DNA of 64,000 nt, from positions 114,106,228-114,170,227 of the forward strand of contig NC_080680.1 of the NCBI RefSeq assembly GCF_030445035.2. The letters are read 5' to 3'. The DNA is from Dasypus novemcinctus. Taxonomy: Eukaryota; Chordata; Mammalia; Cingulata; Dasypodidae. A model generated the notes under the pieces. That model worked only from the letters and a program-made list of their open reading frames with translations. It had not been told where the DNA came from and ran no database searches. Shown one piece after another: positions 55,205 to 64,000 of this stretch. Both the position numbers and the translations under genes were made by a program. The stretch's first letter is position 1; every line of letters begins with the position of its first letter.

Positions 55205-56165
55205 TAGAGATTCTCATTCAAGCTTTGAACATTTATTGAGTACCATGTGGGAGCATGTGGGAAGCCCTGTGCCAGGAACTTCAAAAATGAAGATGACACT
55301 GGCTTTGTTTCAAGGAAGACACTGCCTAGCCAGGGAGGAGGGTGAGCAGAGAAGTATTCCTGCTGATGTTCCCACCAGCTCAGTCTTGGGTAAAGGGTTA
55401 GAAATAGGCAGAGAAGAGTAGGGCTGTTTTGGATGCAAGGGCACCATGCACCTAGGCATAGAAGGACGAGAGAAAGAAAAAAGAGAGGGGGAGGAGGGAG
55501 GACGTGAGGGAGGTGAAAGAGAGACTGCACGCTCATGGTATGTTTGAAGAATTCAAAAGTTTCCAGAATAGATGGACCATAAAATGGAGTGTGTATATGT
55601 GCACATGCGCTGGAAGGTAGAACTTGGCGATGGTGGCTAAAGATAAGGCTATATAATAGGCAGGCTGTGGTGAGGTTATGGAGGATTTTTAGACAATTTG
55701 AAGGAGCTTGGCTTAAAATCCATGGAATGATTTTAAACAGACAAATATTTTGGGAAGATCACTCTTCCCAGCACAAAATCATCTGGAGTTGGGTCAGAAC
55801 TGAGGCAGGGAGAGCGGATGGGAGGCTGATGCAGAGATACAGGTTAGCAATAATACTGGCTTGAGATTAGGAGACAGCAGGAAAAGGATATCAACTTAAG
55901 AGATATTAATGGGGAGAATGGGTAAGTGTTTTTAACAAATGTATGAAGCTGGTGAGGCAACTGGAAGAATTCAGGATTACCTCCAGGTTTCTGGCTTGGG
56001 TAAAAAATGCTAATAGTATTTCATCAACTAAGAATTCAGGAAAAAAAAGAAGGAAAGATGATCAATTAAGTTGTAGAATTGATGTATCTGTGAGATAGCC
56101 AAGTAGAGATGTCCATTCAGCTGATCGTGGTGGCTGGAACCATGGGAATGCTGGAATGAATTCAT
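55205..56165 (-). mobile_element. L2 LINE, antisense, long (about 960 bp)
   Basis: It starts at the reversed 3' end 'gaacatttattgagtaccat' (55226). Internal blocks run in reversed order to 'gatagccaagtagagatgtc' (56094), including 'gaagatcactcttcccagca' (55754) and 'caggattacctccaggtttc'. The minus-strand 150-codon frame (55084-55536) is not a gene. Confidence 0.75.
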
Positions 56166-57544
56166 TTGTTGAAATGAATTCTGAATCAGTTGAGTGAATA
56201 AATAAATGAAGGAAGGAAATCACCCAGGGAGTAAGCCGAGGGAGGAAGGGACAGGGCTTGGGAATGAACATGTTTTATTTCTCAATAGCCATAAATATTA
56301 CCCAGTGAGAACTAATTAGTCTCGTTGTGCCAGGCTAAATATGGGAAACACTTTGGGAAGCTACAAACATTACACAATTCAACTGTCCAAAGATGGGTAG
56401 ATTTTTTAAAAAGTGCTGTGTTTTGCTATCTTTGTAGCTGAGTTGAGTTGTAGCATGTTGAGTCTGAGAGATTGTATAATCTGATGGTCAAACAACCAAA
56501 ACTGGAAAAAAATAAATGAAGTGGTTGATTCCTTGCCTTGGTCATGACCTGGGTACAAACTTGGCCACAAAAAGTGAAAGCAGCTCTTCCTTAGAAGAGC
56601 TGACCTACTCTACAACTGGGCCCATCATTTTCAGGTTTATAGACTCTTAATCTTAATATATTTGCTGTCTTTTGAATAGCTCTTGGTAAGATGCTCAGAA
56701 TTTTAGGGTAAAATGTGTTCCATTTCTATTGCATATATACTGCTACATATCTTTGCTCACCCTGCATAGTTCTAATCTCTATCTTCATCTCACTCCCAAA
56801 TGCTAGGGTGGTATCAAAATGGAGAGATGATTACAGGAAAATTCTCTCTCATCAGCCCTATTTCAACCACACCACAGAGTCTACCGCATATTCTACCTCC
56901 ACTGCAAGCCGAGCCACTCTTTACATGAATCGGACTTAAGTGCAGGTCGGGAGTCTAATTTATGCAATGGAGACCATCGCTGTGGCTCAGAGAGGAGCAT
57001 TCAGCCTTAAATGAGGGTGCTGGAAGTCACACTTGGAGTTTCCAATTGTTCTGTCTTGTAGCCCCCTAAAAACTTGCAGCTTTTATAAGGAGTTCTCTCC
57101 CAAAGGCAACCTATATTAGTATTTTCTTTGACCTAACAGGAATGTTCTTTGGCAACTCAAAAGCACATGAAAAGTTAGAAAAAACTGACATCATGAATAA
57201 TGCATGTCCTGGTGTGTGCACAAATCAAAGTGGCAAGTACAGGTTGAGCTCTAATTTTTCTGCAGTAGGAAGGGACTCAGAGAAAGGATGTAGGGTGCAC
57301 ATGCATCCCCTGTAAATTCAGGTGCTGCCGACCCTGTGCTAGGGGTTCTCCTGTATCAGGGTGGAAGATCTTCATGGGAGGAACCAGTAACTTAACAATG
57401 GACAGCTGGCTCCTAGTCTGAGTCTCCTCCAAACCAGGGGAACTAAAAATCACATCAAAGCATCTCAGAAGACAGAGAAGGAACTGTTTTTAAAAGAAGG
57501 AAGTCAAGATGCACAGCTTGGTCAGAAGTAACACTAATGACAAA
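56166..57544. other. Mostly unique DNA
   Basis: No repeat or gene is recognised with confidence. The stretch near 56715-56940 has an open plus-strand frame without any known domain. Confidence 0.4.
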
Positions 57545-57755
57545 AAATCATTGAGTGGCTTTTTACATGAAAGGCCCTGGGCTGGTGTCTTACAAGTTAT
57601 GGGTAGTTTTTATCATTTTCCCCATTTTACAAATGAGGAAGATGAGGCACATGGAGATTGTGTCTTGTGCCCAGGTTCACACATCTAATCAGTGGGAGAG
57701 AAGGGATTTGAACCCAAGTCTATCTGACACCAATGCCTGTGCTCTCACCCTCCAT
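57545..57755 (-). mobile_element. MIR, antisense
   Basis: 'ccccattttacaaatgagga' (57620), 'cccaggttcacacatctaat' and 'ggatttgaacccaagtctat' are MIR minus-strand blocks in order. Confidence 0.9.
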
Positions 57756-57839
57756 CTTATATTAGAAAAGAGAAGGAAGATGTAGAAGAGAACATCATGC
57801 TATGCTTTTTAAATGCCTGGACTTAAATAAGTCCTAGGG

Positions 57840-57979
57840 GGAAGCAGACTTGGCCCAGTGGTTAGGGCATCTGTCTACCACATGGGAGGTGGTAGACACA
57901 GAGAACAGACAACTGGGGCAGGGAGGGGGGGGGGTGGGGAGGAGAGAGAAATAAATAAATAAATAAATCTTAAAAAAAA
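57840..57979 (+). mobile_element. DAS-SINE with large internal deletion and hairpin junction
   Basis: The tRNA-like head (gaagcagacttggcccagtg at 57841) joins directly to the tail block (acacagagaacagacaact, near 57897) and an A-rich end. About 220 bp of body, including the B box, are missing. Exact TSD aagtcctaggg at 57829-57839 and 57980-57990, with a TT/AAAT nick context. At the junction TCTACCAC (57874-57881) is followed after 7 nt by its perfect complement GTGGTAGA (57889-57896). Without a B box it could not be transcribed by the normal pol III promoter. Confidence 0.95.
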
Positions 57980-57990
57980 AAGTCCTAGGG

Positions 57991-58669
57991 TACCACACCC
58001 TGGATAGCAGAATGACCTGAAGACACCATCATATAAATAGGTTCTGCAGTGTCAGGGCTGCTAAGGGGGTTGACCATCAAGGCTGCAATGTGGGCTGAGA
58101 GCTGAGTGTAGCACTCACAGGAGGGGACTGTTTTCTGCCACCACACAAGCACCTCTGTCCTTGCTCTAAGGTGGTGATTATGAGGGAGAATTAGGCAGTA
58201 GCCAGAACTCTGCCAACATGAGTTCTATTATGGGGTGTAGCAGGAGCTCCAGGAACAGCAGGTGTGGGCCCTCTGTATGGTGACCATCAGGTATGCTGGG
58301 ATCATGGGAGGGGTCTTCCCAGGCTGGGGTAGCAGCAGAAGGGAGCCAGAAGCTGAGTCATGCATGTCCCTGAGTCACTGCAGGCCCCCAAAATAGGAAC
58401 TAATGACTTTAGTGGGGTCCTGGCACCAGAGATTCTGTGGGAGGAGGCTCTTCCTCCTTACTGGGTACACTGGCCTTGATGTTCCTCAAACACACCACCT
58501 TTTCCCTCGTAGAGCCTTGCTGCAACTCTGCTCAGAACTTCACCTAGCCCTTGGGTCTGACCCTGGATGTCCTTGCGTTAGGGAGGCTCTGAAACAATCG
58601 AGTTGGCAGCTTTCCCCCAATGCCCGTGCACCACCTGGCCCTGCTTTAAATTTCCACAGCACTTAAGAG
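57991..58669. other. Unique DNA, nothing recognised
   Basis: Locally G+C-rich near 58300-58660, without CpG-island density. No exon or repeat recognised. Confidence 0.4.
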
Positions 58670-58862
58670 ATCTCATTCCTCTGATTTCCTTACATATGTT
58701 TAGTATCTCTTCCCCTTTATTGAAATGCAGGCTTCACTGTTTCTGAGACCTCATTTGTTTTGCGCAATGCTATACCCCAGTCCTCAGAATAGTGCCTCAT
58801 TTAGTTAATGCCCAATAAATGCTGGTTGAACAAATGAATGGATGACTGAATGAATGAGTGCG
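58670..58862 (+). mobile_element. L2 3' end
   Basis: 'gttaatgcccaataaatgct' (58805) and the terminal 'gatgactgaatgaatgag' identify the L2 terminus. Confidence 0.8.
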
Positions 58863-59039
58863 TCGTTACCATTAACACGCTATCATTATTTCAGCCCCTT
58901 CCCTGGCTGGGGGAAATGTGGATTCCTAAACAGTTGAGGTCTAGATGATCTACTCAGAAACAGAAGAAAAGAAGAATCAGGTGGATTCTTCCATGGGCTC
59001 ACATCCGCACATGGCAAATCATGCCATTACCACAGCGCC

Positions 59040-59160
59040 ACGGCGGGTGATGGTGTCCTACCATTTTGCAGATGGAGAAACATGTGCATAAGGCTACAGA
59101 GCTAGTAAGTGCGGAGAGCAGAGGTGCATATCTGGGTCTCTGACTCCACCGCCCTTGCTT
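59040..59160 (-). mobile_element. MIR, antisense
   Basis: 'accattttgcagatggagaa' (59060), 'ggctacagagctagtaagtg' and 'tctgggtctctgactccacc' follow MIR. Confidence 0.75.
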
Positions 59161-59204
59161 GTTCAGGGCAAATGAAAGACGTAGGAGGGTGTCAAGCACA
59201 GTTT

Positions 59205-59335
59205 CAACATTTCCATTATCATCCCTATTTTACAAACTGGGCACAGAAAGGTTTGTAATTTGTGTGAAGTCACTTAGCTAGGAAGTACCAGGTCAGCTCC
59301 AGAGTCTGGGCTCCTAATCACTGGACTGTAGTGTT
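59205..59335 (-). mobile_element. MIR, antisense
   Basis: 'tattttacaaactgggcaca' (59226), 'gtcacttagctaggaagtac' and 'ctccagagtctgggctccta' follow MIR. Confidence 0.8.
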
Positions 59336-59754
59336 GTCTCCCAGACAAGGTGAAGAGAAAAGTTCTGGAAGAGACAACAGTGAATCTGGGACCATTGGGT
59401 GTATTGGGGATCAGAGGAGGGGCCCTCTTCGAAGCCCCGGGTGTCTGCCTGAGCTAATGCTTGTTACATTCTCCTTTCCTGGCTCCTGATGTTTTAACCA
59501 AGTGGACTGAAGTCCATATATTCTTGGAAAATTGGCTGCCTTGGGTTTCTGGGTAAATGACACAGCAGAGACTAAAGTAAACAGGATTCATGAGGGCCGT
59601 GGCTTCTTCTTGAGCATTTCAATCTCTGCGGTCTAGGCGACAGGTTGGTGAAAGCTGGTTTGAAATGTATGTGGCCAGGTGGCCCAGTCTGGAGGCTCTG
59701 CCCTATGAAGGATAGAGGTGGTGCCACTGAAAAGCTGGCTGTGGGCACCCATTT
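59336..59754. other. Unique DNA
   Basis: Nothing recognised. Confidence 0.4.
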
Positions 59755-60120
59755 GCATTTCATCTGTAACAATTAAATAGCCTCACAAGCAGTGGCTGGT
59801 TACCTATGGGCTCACACACCATTGCTGTGTAATCACATCTAATCCCATCAAGCTCTGCTCAAAATAGCCATAATTGGAGGTTTTATCCAAATCAATAAAG
59901 ACAGCTTCTACATATTGATTATTATCCAGGGTATAAAATCATCATTGGTTACCTGGAAAAGAGAAGCAGGCTGCCAAGGGAAAAGGTCAGATATTCCATT
60001 TGAACCGGGGAGGTGGAACCAGTGAATTTTAAGGTAATAATATCAAATTACCTGAAAGTGCACACAGAATATTCTTGTAATTTGCAACAACAGAAAACCC
60101 AGAAATAAGTCAATCATTTA
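59755..60120. promoter_or_regulatory. Possible conserved non-coding element
   Basis: A repeat-free stretch with clustered homeobox-type cores (TAATTGG near 59871, ATCAATAAAG, TTGATTATTATCC near 59915, TAATAATATCAAATTA near 60035) and no coding pattern. Such clustering fits a developmental enhancer but also occurs by chance in AT-rich DNA. This call is inference only. Confidence 0.3.
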
Positions 60121-61734
60121 AGTGAGTCTTCAAGTCTTCCCTCCGTGACTTGCTGAGCTAGCTTGCATTAGCAGTCTTAAAGGGACTGGAGCCAACCAAG
60201 CTAGCGAGACATAGGGCTTCTTCCTTCCTGCATTTTACAGCCTAAGAATTGTACAATGTCCAACAAATGGCTCAACCTGATTTCTTGTATCCAATTAATG
60301 ATCCATGGGGAAAGACACAAGATGGTGAAGGGACTGCCCTATCTGAGAACTGAGGATGCAGAGAGTGGAGGAGTTCACTGCCAAAGTGGATTGGGAAACA
60401 TTTTCCACAAAGGCGTGGAATAAAGAGACTTCCCAGTTCTAAATTTTATGTTTCTGACCACAGCATTTAAAATGAACTGGTTTTCTATTTTATTGGAAGA
60501 TGAAGCTCATTATTCTATTTTTTTCTAACAGATACTAAAGCTAGAAGATTTTCCCAAACCATTCAAAACCATGTATGGAAAATAAAAGAAGAAACTGCTT
60601 ACAATCTAGCTACTCCAACATATTAGAACTGGACTTGGGTAATTCCTGAGCCCAAGTTCTTCTAAGTGGAAATGGCAGTTATAGCATCTAACATATACAT
60701 ATATTCCTAGATGACAGTTTTCAATATGTATCTAGAAAGACTAATTTTCCAAATATATAGTTATTAAGAAATAGGACAGGGCTGAAACTGTTGGATTGCT
60801 GCTTGCAGGTCCAGGTTTCTCTCTCTCTCTCTCCTTTTTCTTTCTTTCTCTATTTACTACCTATCTATATAAGTTTATCTAACTTGATGATGATGATGAT
60901 GCCTGGGACATCCTTGGAATTCAACAGCTAACTGTGGAATTTGACTTTTTTCTTTTTAGTTTATTTATGAGTGTTGTCTTATAGTCCTTGCCTGTAAGAA
61001 ATATAACTTTGTATCTCCTTTTGCTTTTTTTGTCCCTAGTCTTTAAAAAATGTGCCATTTTAAGAATTGCATTAAATTCTTTTAATAATGGATATTTATT
61101 TAATTCATATCTTATTGTTGGGTATCTTTCTATTCTAGGTAAGATTTCAATGAATGTCTCTGGCACACAAATTATTCATTCTTTGGGATTATTTTCTCAA
61201 GATAATGTGGAGAAGTGTGATTTTTAGGTAAAAGTTACTTTGGTACCCTGCCAATGTCTCACCCTGACAGAGAAAACATAGCAATGTTTTTTCTGGAAGA
61301 ATAATAGGCAAAGGCCAAAGTTAGTTTGTGATGCAAGAGTATTAGGTAGAAAAATCATTCTGCAGATGAAAAAACTGAGAATTTAGAGAGAATAACTAAG
61401 CCTAGACAAATAAAACAGTCAAGAATAGACTAATTGGTCTTCACCTTCCACAGGTGTTTGCTGAGGAATAGTTGGCTTGTCAACTATACTTGTCTACATG
61501 TTCTAGGCTGGATTGTTGTACCATGGCAGTGGAGGACTACTGTAATGAGATGAGGGCACACTGGCATATCGCCTGAGGGAACAGAGTCTGTAGATGACTA
61601 ATTCTTAATGAACACCAGTTGTGACATGCCTGTTAATGATTCCCAAGGTTCTTCTCTAAATGTGGAGGATTCCAGTGCTCCCATTTAGTGTGATGGTTGG
61701 ATGGGAGTCCCTACCAGAGTAGGGCAAGAGAAGA
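60121..61734. other. Mostly unique DNA with small simple repeats
   Basis: A (TC)n run lies at 60820-60833 and a (GAT)n run at 60886-60901. The AT-rich part at 60930-61240 might be an old retrotransposon fragment but I cannot name it. No gene supported. Confidence 0.4.
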
Positions 61735-62060
61735 GAACAAATTGTGGAAAGTCTTGTATACTTTGAGGTTTCCTCTTCAGATTAAGGTTTGAAAATTTAT
61801 TTTATAGGTAATAGAGGACCAAGGAACACAGTGAAGCAAATTAGAAGTGTACTTTGGAAAGCCTCAACTGGCAGCTGGATCGAGGTGGCGCAGAGATGGG
61901 GGAGCATGGAGGCTGGATGACCATCAGGAAGCTGGGACAAGAGCCAGTAGGGAGAGATTGAGAGCTCGGTCCAAGGCAGTGGCAGAGTGGAGAAAATGGA
62001 ACGGATCTGAAAGATATTTAAGAGGGGTATCTGGCAGGACCTGATGACTAGATTGGATGT
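61735..62060 (-). mobile_element. L2 internal region, antisense
   Basis: 'attgtggaaagtcttgtata', 'gaaaatttattttataggta' (61791) and 'gcatggaggctggatgacca' (61904) fit reversed L2 ORF2 sequence, diverged. Confidence 0.55.
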
Positions 62061-62142
62061 ACGAGTGAGTGGCACTGCCAAACTGCTTTAATTGCGTTTA
62101 TCCTTCTATTGTGTGCAACTAATTGAGCCCAAGCCTGAAAGT

Positions 62143-62184
62143 GGAGAGAGAGAGAAAAAAAGAGGGGGGGAGGAGGGGAGGGAG

Positions 62185-62230
<46 letters not shown>

Positions 62231-62239
62231 AAGAGAGAC
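62143..62239 (+). repeat. AG-rich purine tract with (AG)n core
   Basis: Almost pure purine for about 97 bp: an AG run, then A/G homopolymer blocks, then about 33 bp of perfect AG. The Glu/Arg-rich frame across it is an artefact. Confidence 0.95.
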
Positions 62240-62506
62240 ATAAACCAAAGAAGTTGACACAGACTAACGCATTTCCTTCCAAAGTGGCTCCAGCTGTGAT
62301 TCAGACATTGTGGCATAGTCCAGACAATTAAAAGTCATAATCCTAATGCTTCAGTATTAAAGAACAATTGGAACTTATTAAAATTGATTGTGTATAAAAC
62401 CCACAAACAAATGAAATTGATTTGTTAAAAGCAGTCACCAAGAGAATTAGAAAAATAAATAAAAAGACCTCATGGACTCCCTTCTTTCTGGAGACAGCGA
62501 AGGAAG

Positions 62507-62590
62507 AATTCTTTCCCTTCTTCCTTCCCTCTCTCTCCCCATTTCTCCTTTCCCCACTTCTCCTTTTCTTCTTTTCCATTTTTCTCTCTT
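62507..62590. repeat. CT-rich low-complexity tract
   Basis: The plus strand is almost all C and T in cttcc/tctcc/ttttc words. Adjacent frames are composition artefacts. Confidence 0.85.
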
Positions 62591-62594
62591 GTAC

Positions 62595-63030
62595 AAATAA
62601 TTATTGAGCTCAAACTTCTTGGTAGATTTTACAGTAAGTGTAGGGGATACATAAATTTAAGTAAAAAAAAAAAAAAGCAAGCAAATGTTTCCATTAAGGA
62701 GTTTATGGTTTATTGGAGGAGAAAGAAGCAAAAACCAAAAATCGTGATAGTTTAGTAAGGGCTAGGCCCTCACAGCTCATTGGCAACGCCTGGTCTGTTT
62801 GACAGAATTGGGAAGGACTTCCCAGAAGTTGTGTCTCTAGAGCTGGAAAGAGGTAATGCAGAGCTCAAATACCTGGAGTATGGGAGAGTGTGGTGTCTTC
62901 AGGGAAAGGCAGGCCTTTGTCTGGTTGCTGGGTAGTGGTTTGACTGAGGAGTGCTGAGTTAGGCTGCCTAGGTCCAGAGAGAAGTCAGGCTAAGAGGCCT
63001 GATCTTGCAAAGCCTGACATCTTGTCACAG
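62595..63030 (-). mobile_element. L2, antisense
   Basis: 'aaataattattgagctcaaa' (62596), 'ttaaggagtttatggtttat' and 'gaattgggaaggacttccca' (62805) follow the reversed L2 3' region. A 14-nt A run interrupts it near 62663. Confidence 0.65.
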
Positions 63031-63205
63031 AAATCACAAGTTTGGTCAGTGACACCGGTGAACTTATGATTCCAGAGAGGAGAAAAGATTTTCCAGACTC
63101 TCCTTTCTTAATCATGTAGTCTTAAAAAAAAAAAAATTCCAATACAATTGTGGTTAAAGAGATTAATCTAAACTCGGAGCTGGGCAACAAGTTCTAATCA
63201 CAGGC

Positions 63206-63223
63206 TTTTTTTTTTTTTTTTTT
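63206..63223 (+). repeat. Poly(T) run, 18 nt
   Basis: A homopolymer without a recognisable attached element. Confidence 0.95.
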
Positions 63224-63304
63224 AAACTCTTGGCTCTTACCATGGAAAACTGAGCAAACTTCTCCAGTTTGCTCTGACGCGTCACATTTGTGTGAGACAG
63301 CATT

Positions 63305-63415
63305 ATGTGGTAGAAAGGCTATAGAATGTGGATATGAGTTACTGCTCCGTGACTCATTGTCCCATCCACCTGGGAGAAGTTGCTTTGTTTCCTTAAGTCT
63401 TCTTTTGTCTTCTAA
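63305..63415 (+). mobile_element. MIR, degenerate
   Basis: 'ttatgtggtagaaaggctat' and 'gggagaagttgctttgtttc' (63371) followed by a 'cttcttttgtcttc' block resemble a diverged MIR. Confidence 0.4.
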
Positions 63416-63774
63416 GAAGCACTCACATCCCAGCCCTTAGTTTAACTTCCTCCAGGAAAGCTGCCGCCCCTGCTGTTCCTGCTGGGAACAGGAGACCAGC
63501 ACAGTAAAGTGCCCATGGACAATGAGAAAGACAGGGGAGGTTACCATCTCCAGACCTTGTGGGAGCAAGTGCACAAACCAGGAGGTAGTGCCAGAGCTGA
63601 AGGTTTGGGGAACCAGAGCATGGCTGCATCGAGCGTCCTGAGTGAGGTGGAGAATTCAGCTCAATGGAACTGTTCCAGTTGATAGCATTTGGCTGCAGCA
63701 AGGCAATTTTAGTCAAAAAGCATAGGCCCTGGGCATGGAAAAATCATCAACTGGAACAATCATAGGAGCTTGGT
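63416..63774. other. Unique DNA
   Basis: A 97-codon minus-strand frame at 63423-63716 has no recognisable domain. Nothing else is supported. Confidence 0.35.
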
Positions 63775-63880
63775 GCAAGGAGGAGGCTTGTAGATCATTG
63801 AGTCAAACTGCTTCATTGTACAGAGGGGAAAACCGAGACATGGAGAGTTTAGAGGAGCCCGGTTAACCAAGCATCATTAA
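63775..63880 (-). mobile_element. MIR/MIRc, antisense, degenerate
   Basis: 'gtagatcattgagtcaaact' (63791) and 'gtacagaggggaaaaccgag' fit the MIRc minus strand. Confidence 0.5.
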
Positions 63881-64000
63881 GTACCTTATTATCCCTTTCG
63901 TAGGAACCCTGGAGAAATCTGTGCTGGGAAAAAAACTCTACTTCACCTGAGCAAGTGGTTTGATCTTATGGGCATGGAAAATCTAATTATAGATAGGGTT

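Noticed and set aside
55084-55536. 150-codon open frame on the minus strand
   Set aside because: Much of it is in an antisense L2 remnant and it is Leu/Pro/Ser-rich without a domain.
63206-63223. Poly(T) as the tail of an antisense retrocopy
   Set aside because: No cDNA-like or SINE-like sequence follows it.

Overview
This is a stretch of mammalian nuclear DNA, almost certainly from an armadillo (Dasypus) or a close xenarthran relative. The main evidence is a set of SINEs with the tRNA-like head, B box (GGTTCAAAC) and long body of the armadillo DAS-SINE class. Eight insertions are recognised, several with intact target-site duplications (TSDs). Around them lies the usual old eutherian layer: MIR, L2, CR1/L3, L1M-type LINEs, MER20, Tigger1 and an MLT1 LTR. 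Repeat families were named by eye against remembered consensus features, so subfamily names are approximate.

I find no protein-coding gene, no recognisable exon and no structural RNA gene. The longest open frames (about 100-190 codons) lie inside SINEs, LINEs or low-complexity DNA, or in unique DNA with no recognisable domain. The window reads as a gene desert or the inside of very large introns.

Layout. 1-3.6 kb: an L1 3' end with a SINE inside it, then an old L2 interrupted by a lineage-specific L1-like fragment. 3.6-12 kb: mostly unique DNA with L2 and MIR scraps, a 225-nt polypyrimidine tract, a MER20 and a well-preserved DAS-SINE at 10.65 kb. 12-19 kb: MIR, L2 and a long CR1/L3 copy that still shows reverse-transcriptase residues. 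19.5-28.5 kb: L1M fragments in both orientations, a 56-bp minisatellite, three SINEs and several MIR/L2. 28.5-31 kb: unique DNA with the window's only CpG-rich island (about 29.83-30.44 kb), the best candidate for a regulatory or promoter region. 31-44.8 kb: a lineage-specific L1-like copy, a dimeric SINE, unique DNA, MIR/L2, a 470-bp-class SINE inside a MIR, another SINE and a second MER20. 45.3-50.6 kb: a nest of young insertions, with Tigger1 split by an LTR-like element, then two more L1-like fragments, a SINE and a second LTR-like copy. 50.7-64 kb: MIR/L2, a clean solo MLT1 LTR with a 5-bp TSD, an internally deleted SINE with a hairpin at the deletion junction, and a possible conserved non-coding stretch near 59.8 kb.

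No new multi-gene system is visible. The observations most worth checking are the orphan CpG island, the hairpin-junction SINE deletion, the LTR-like family represented by two copies, and the four copies of the xenarthran L1-like 3' region that fall into two subfamilies.
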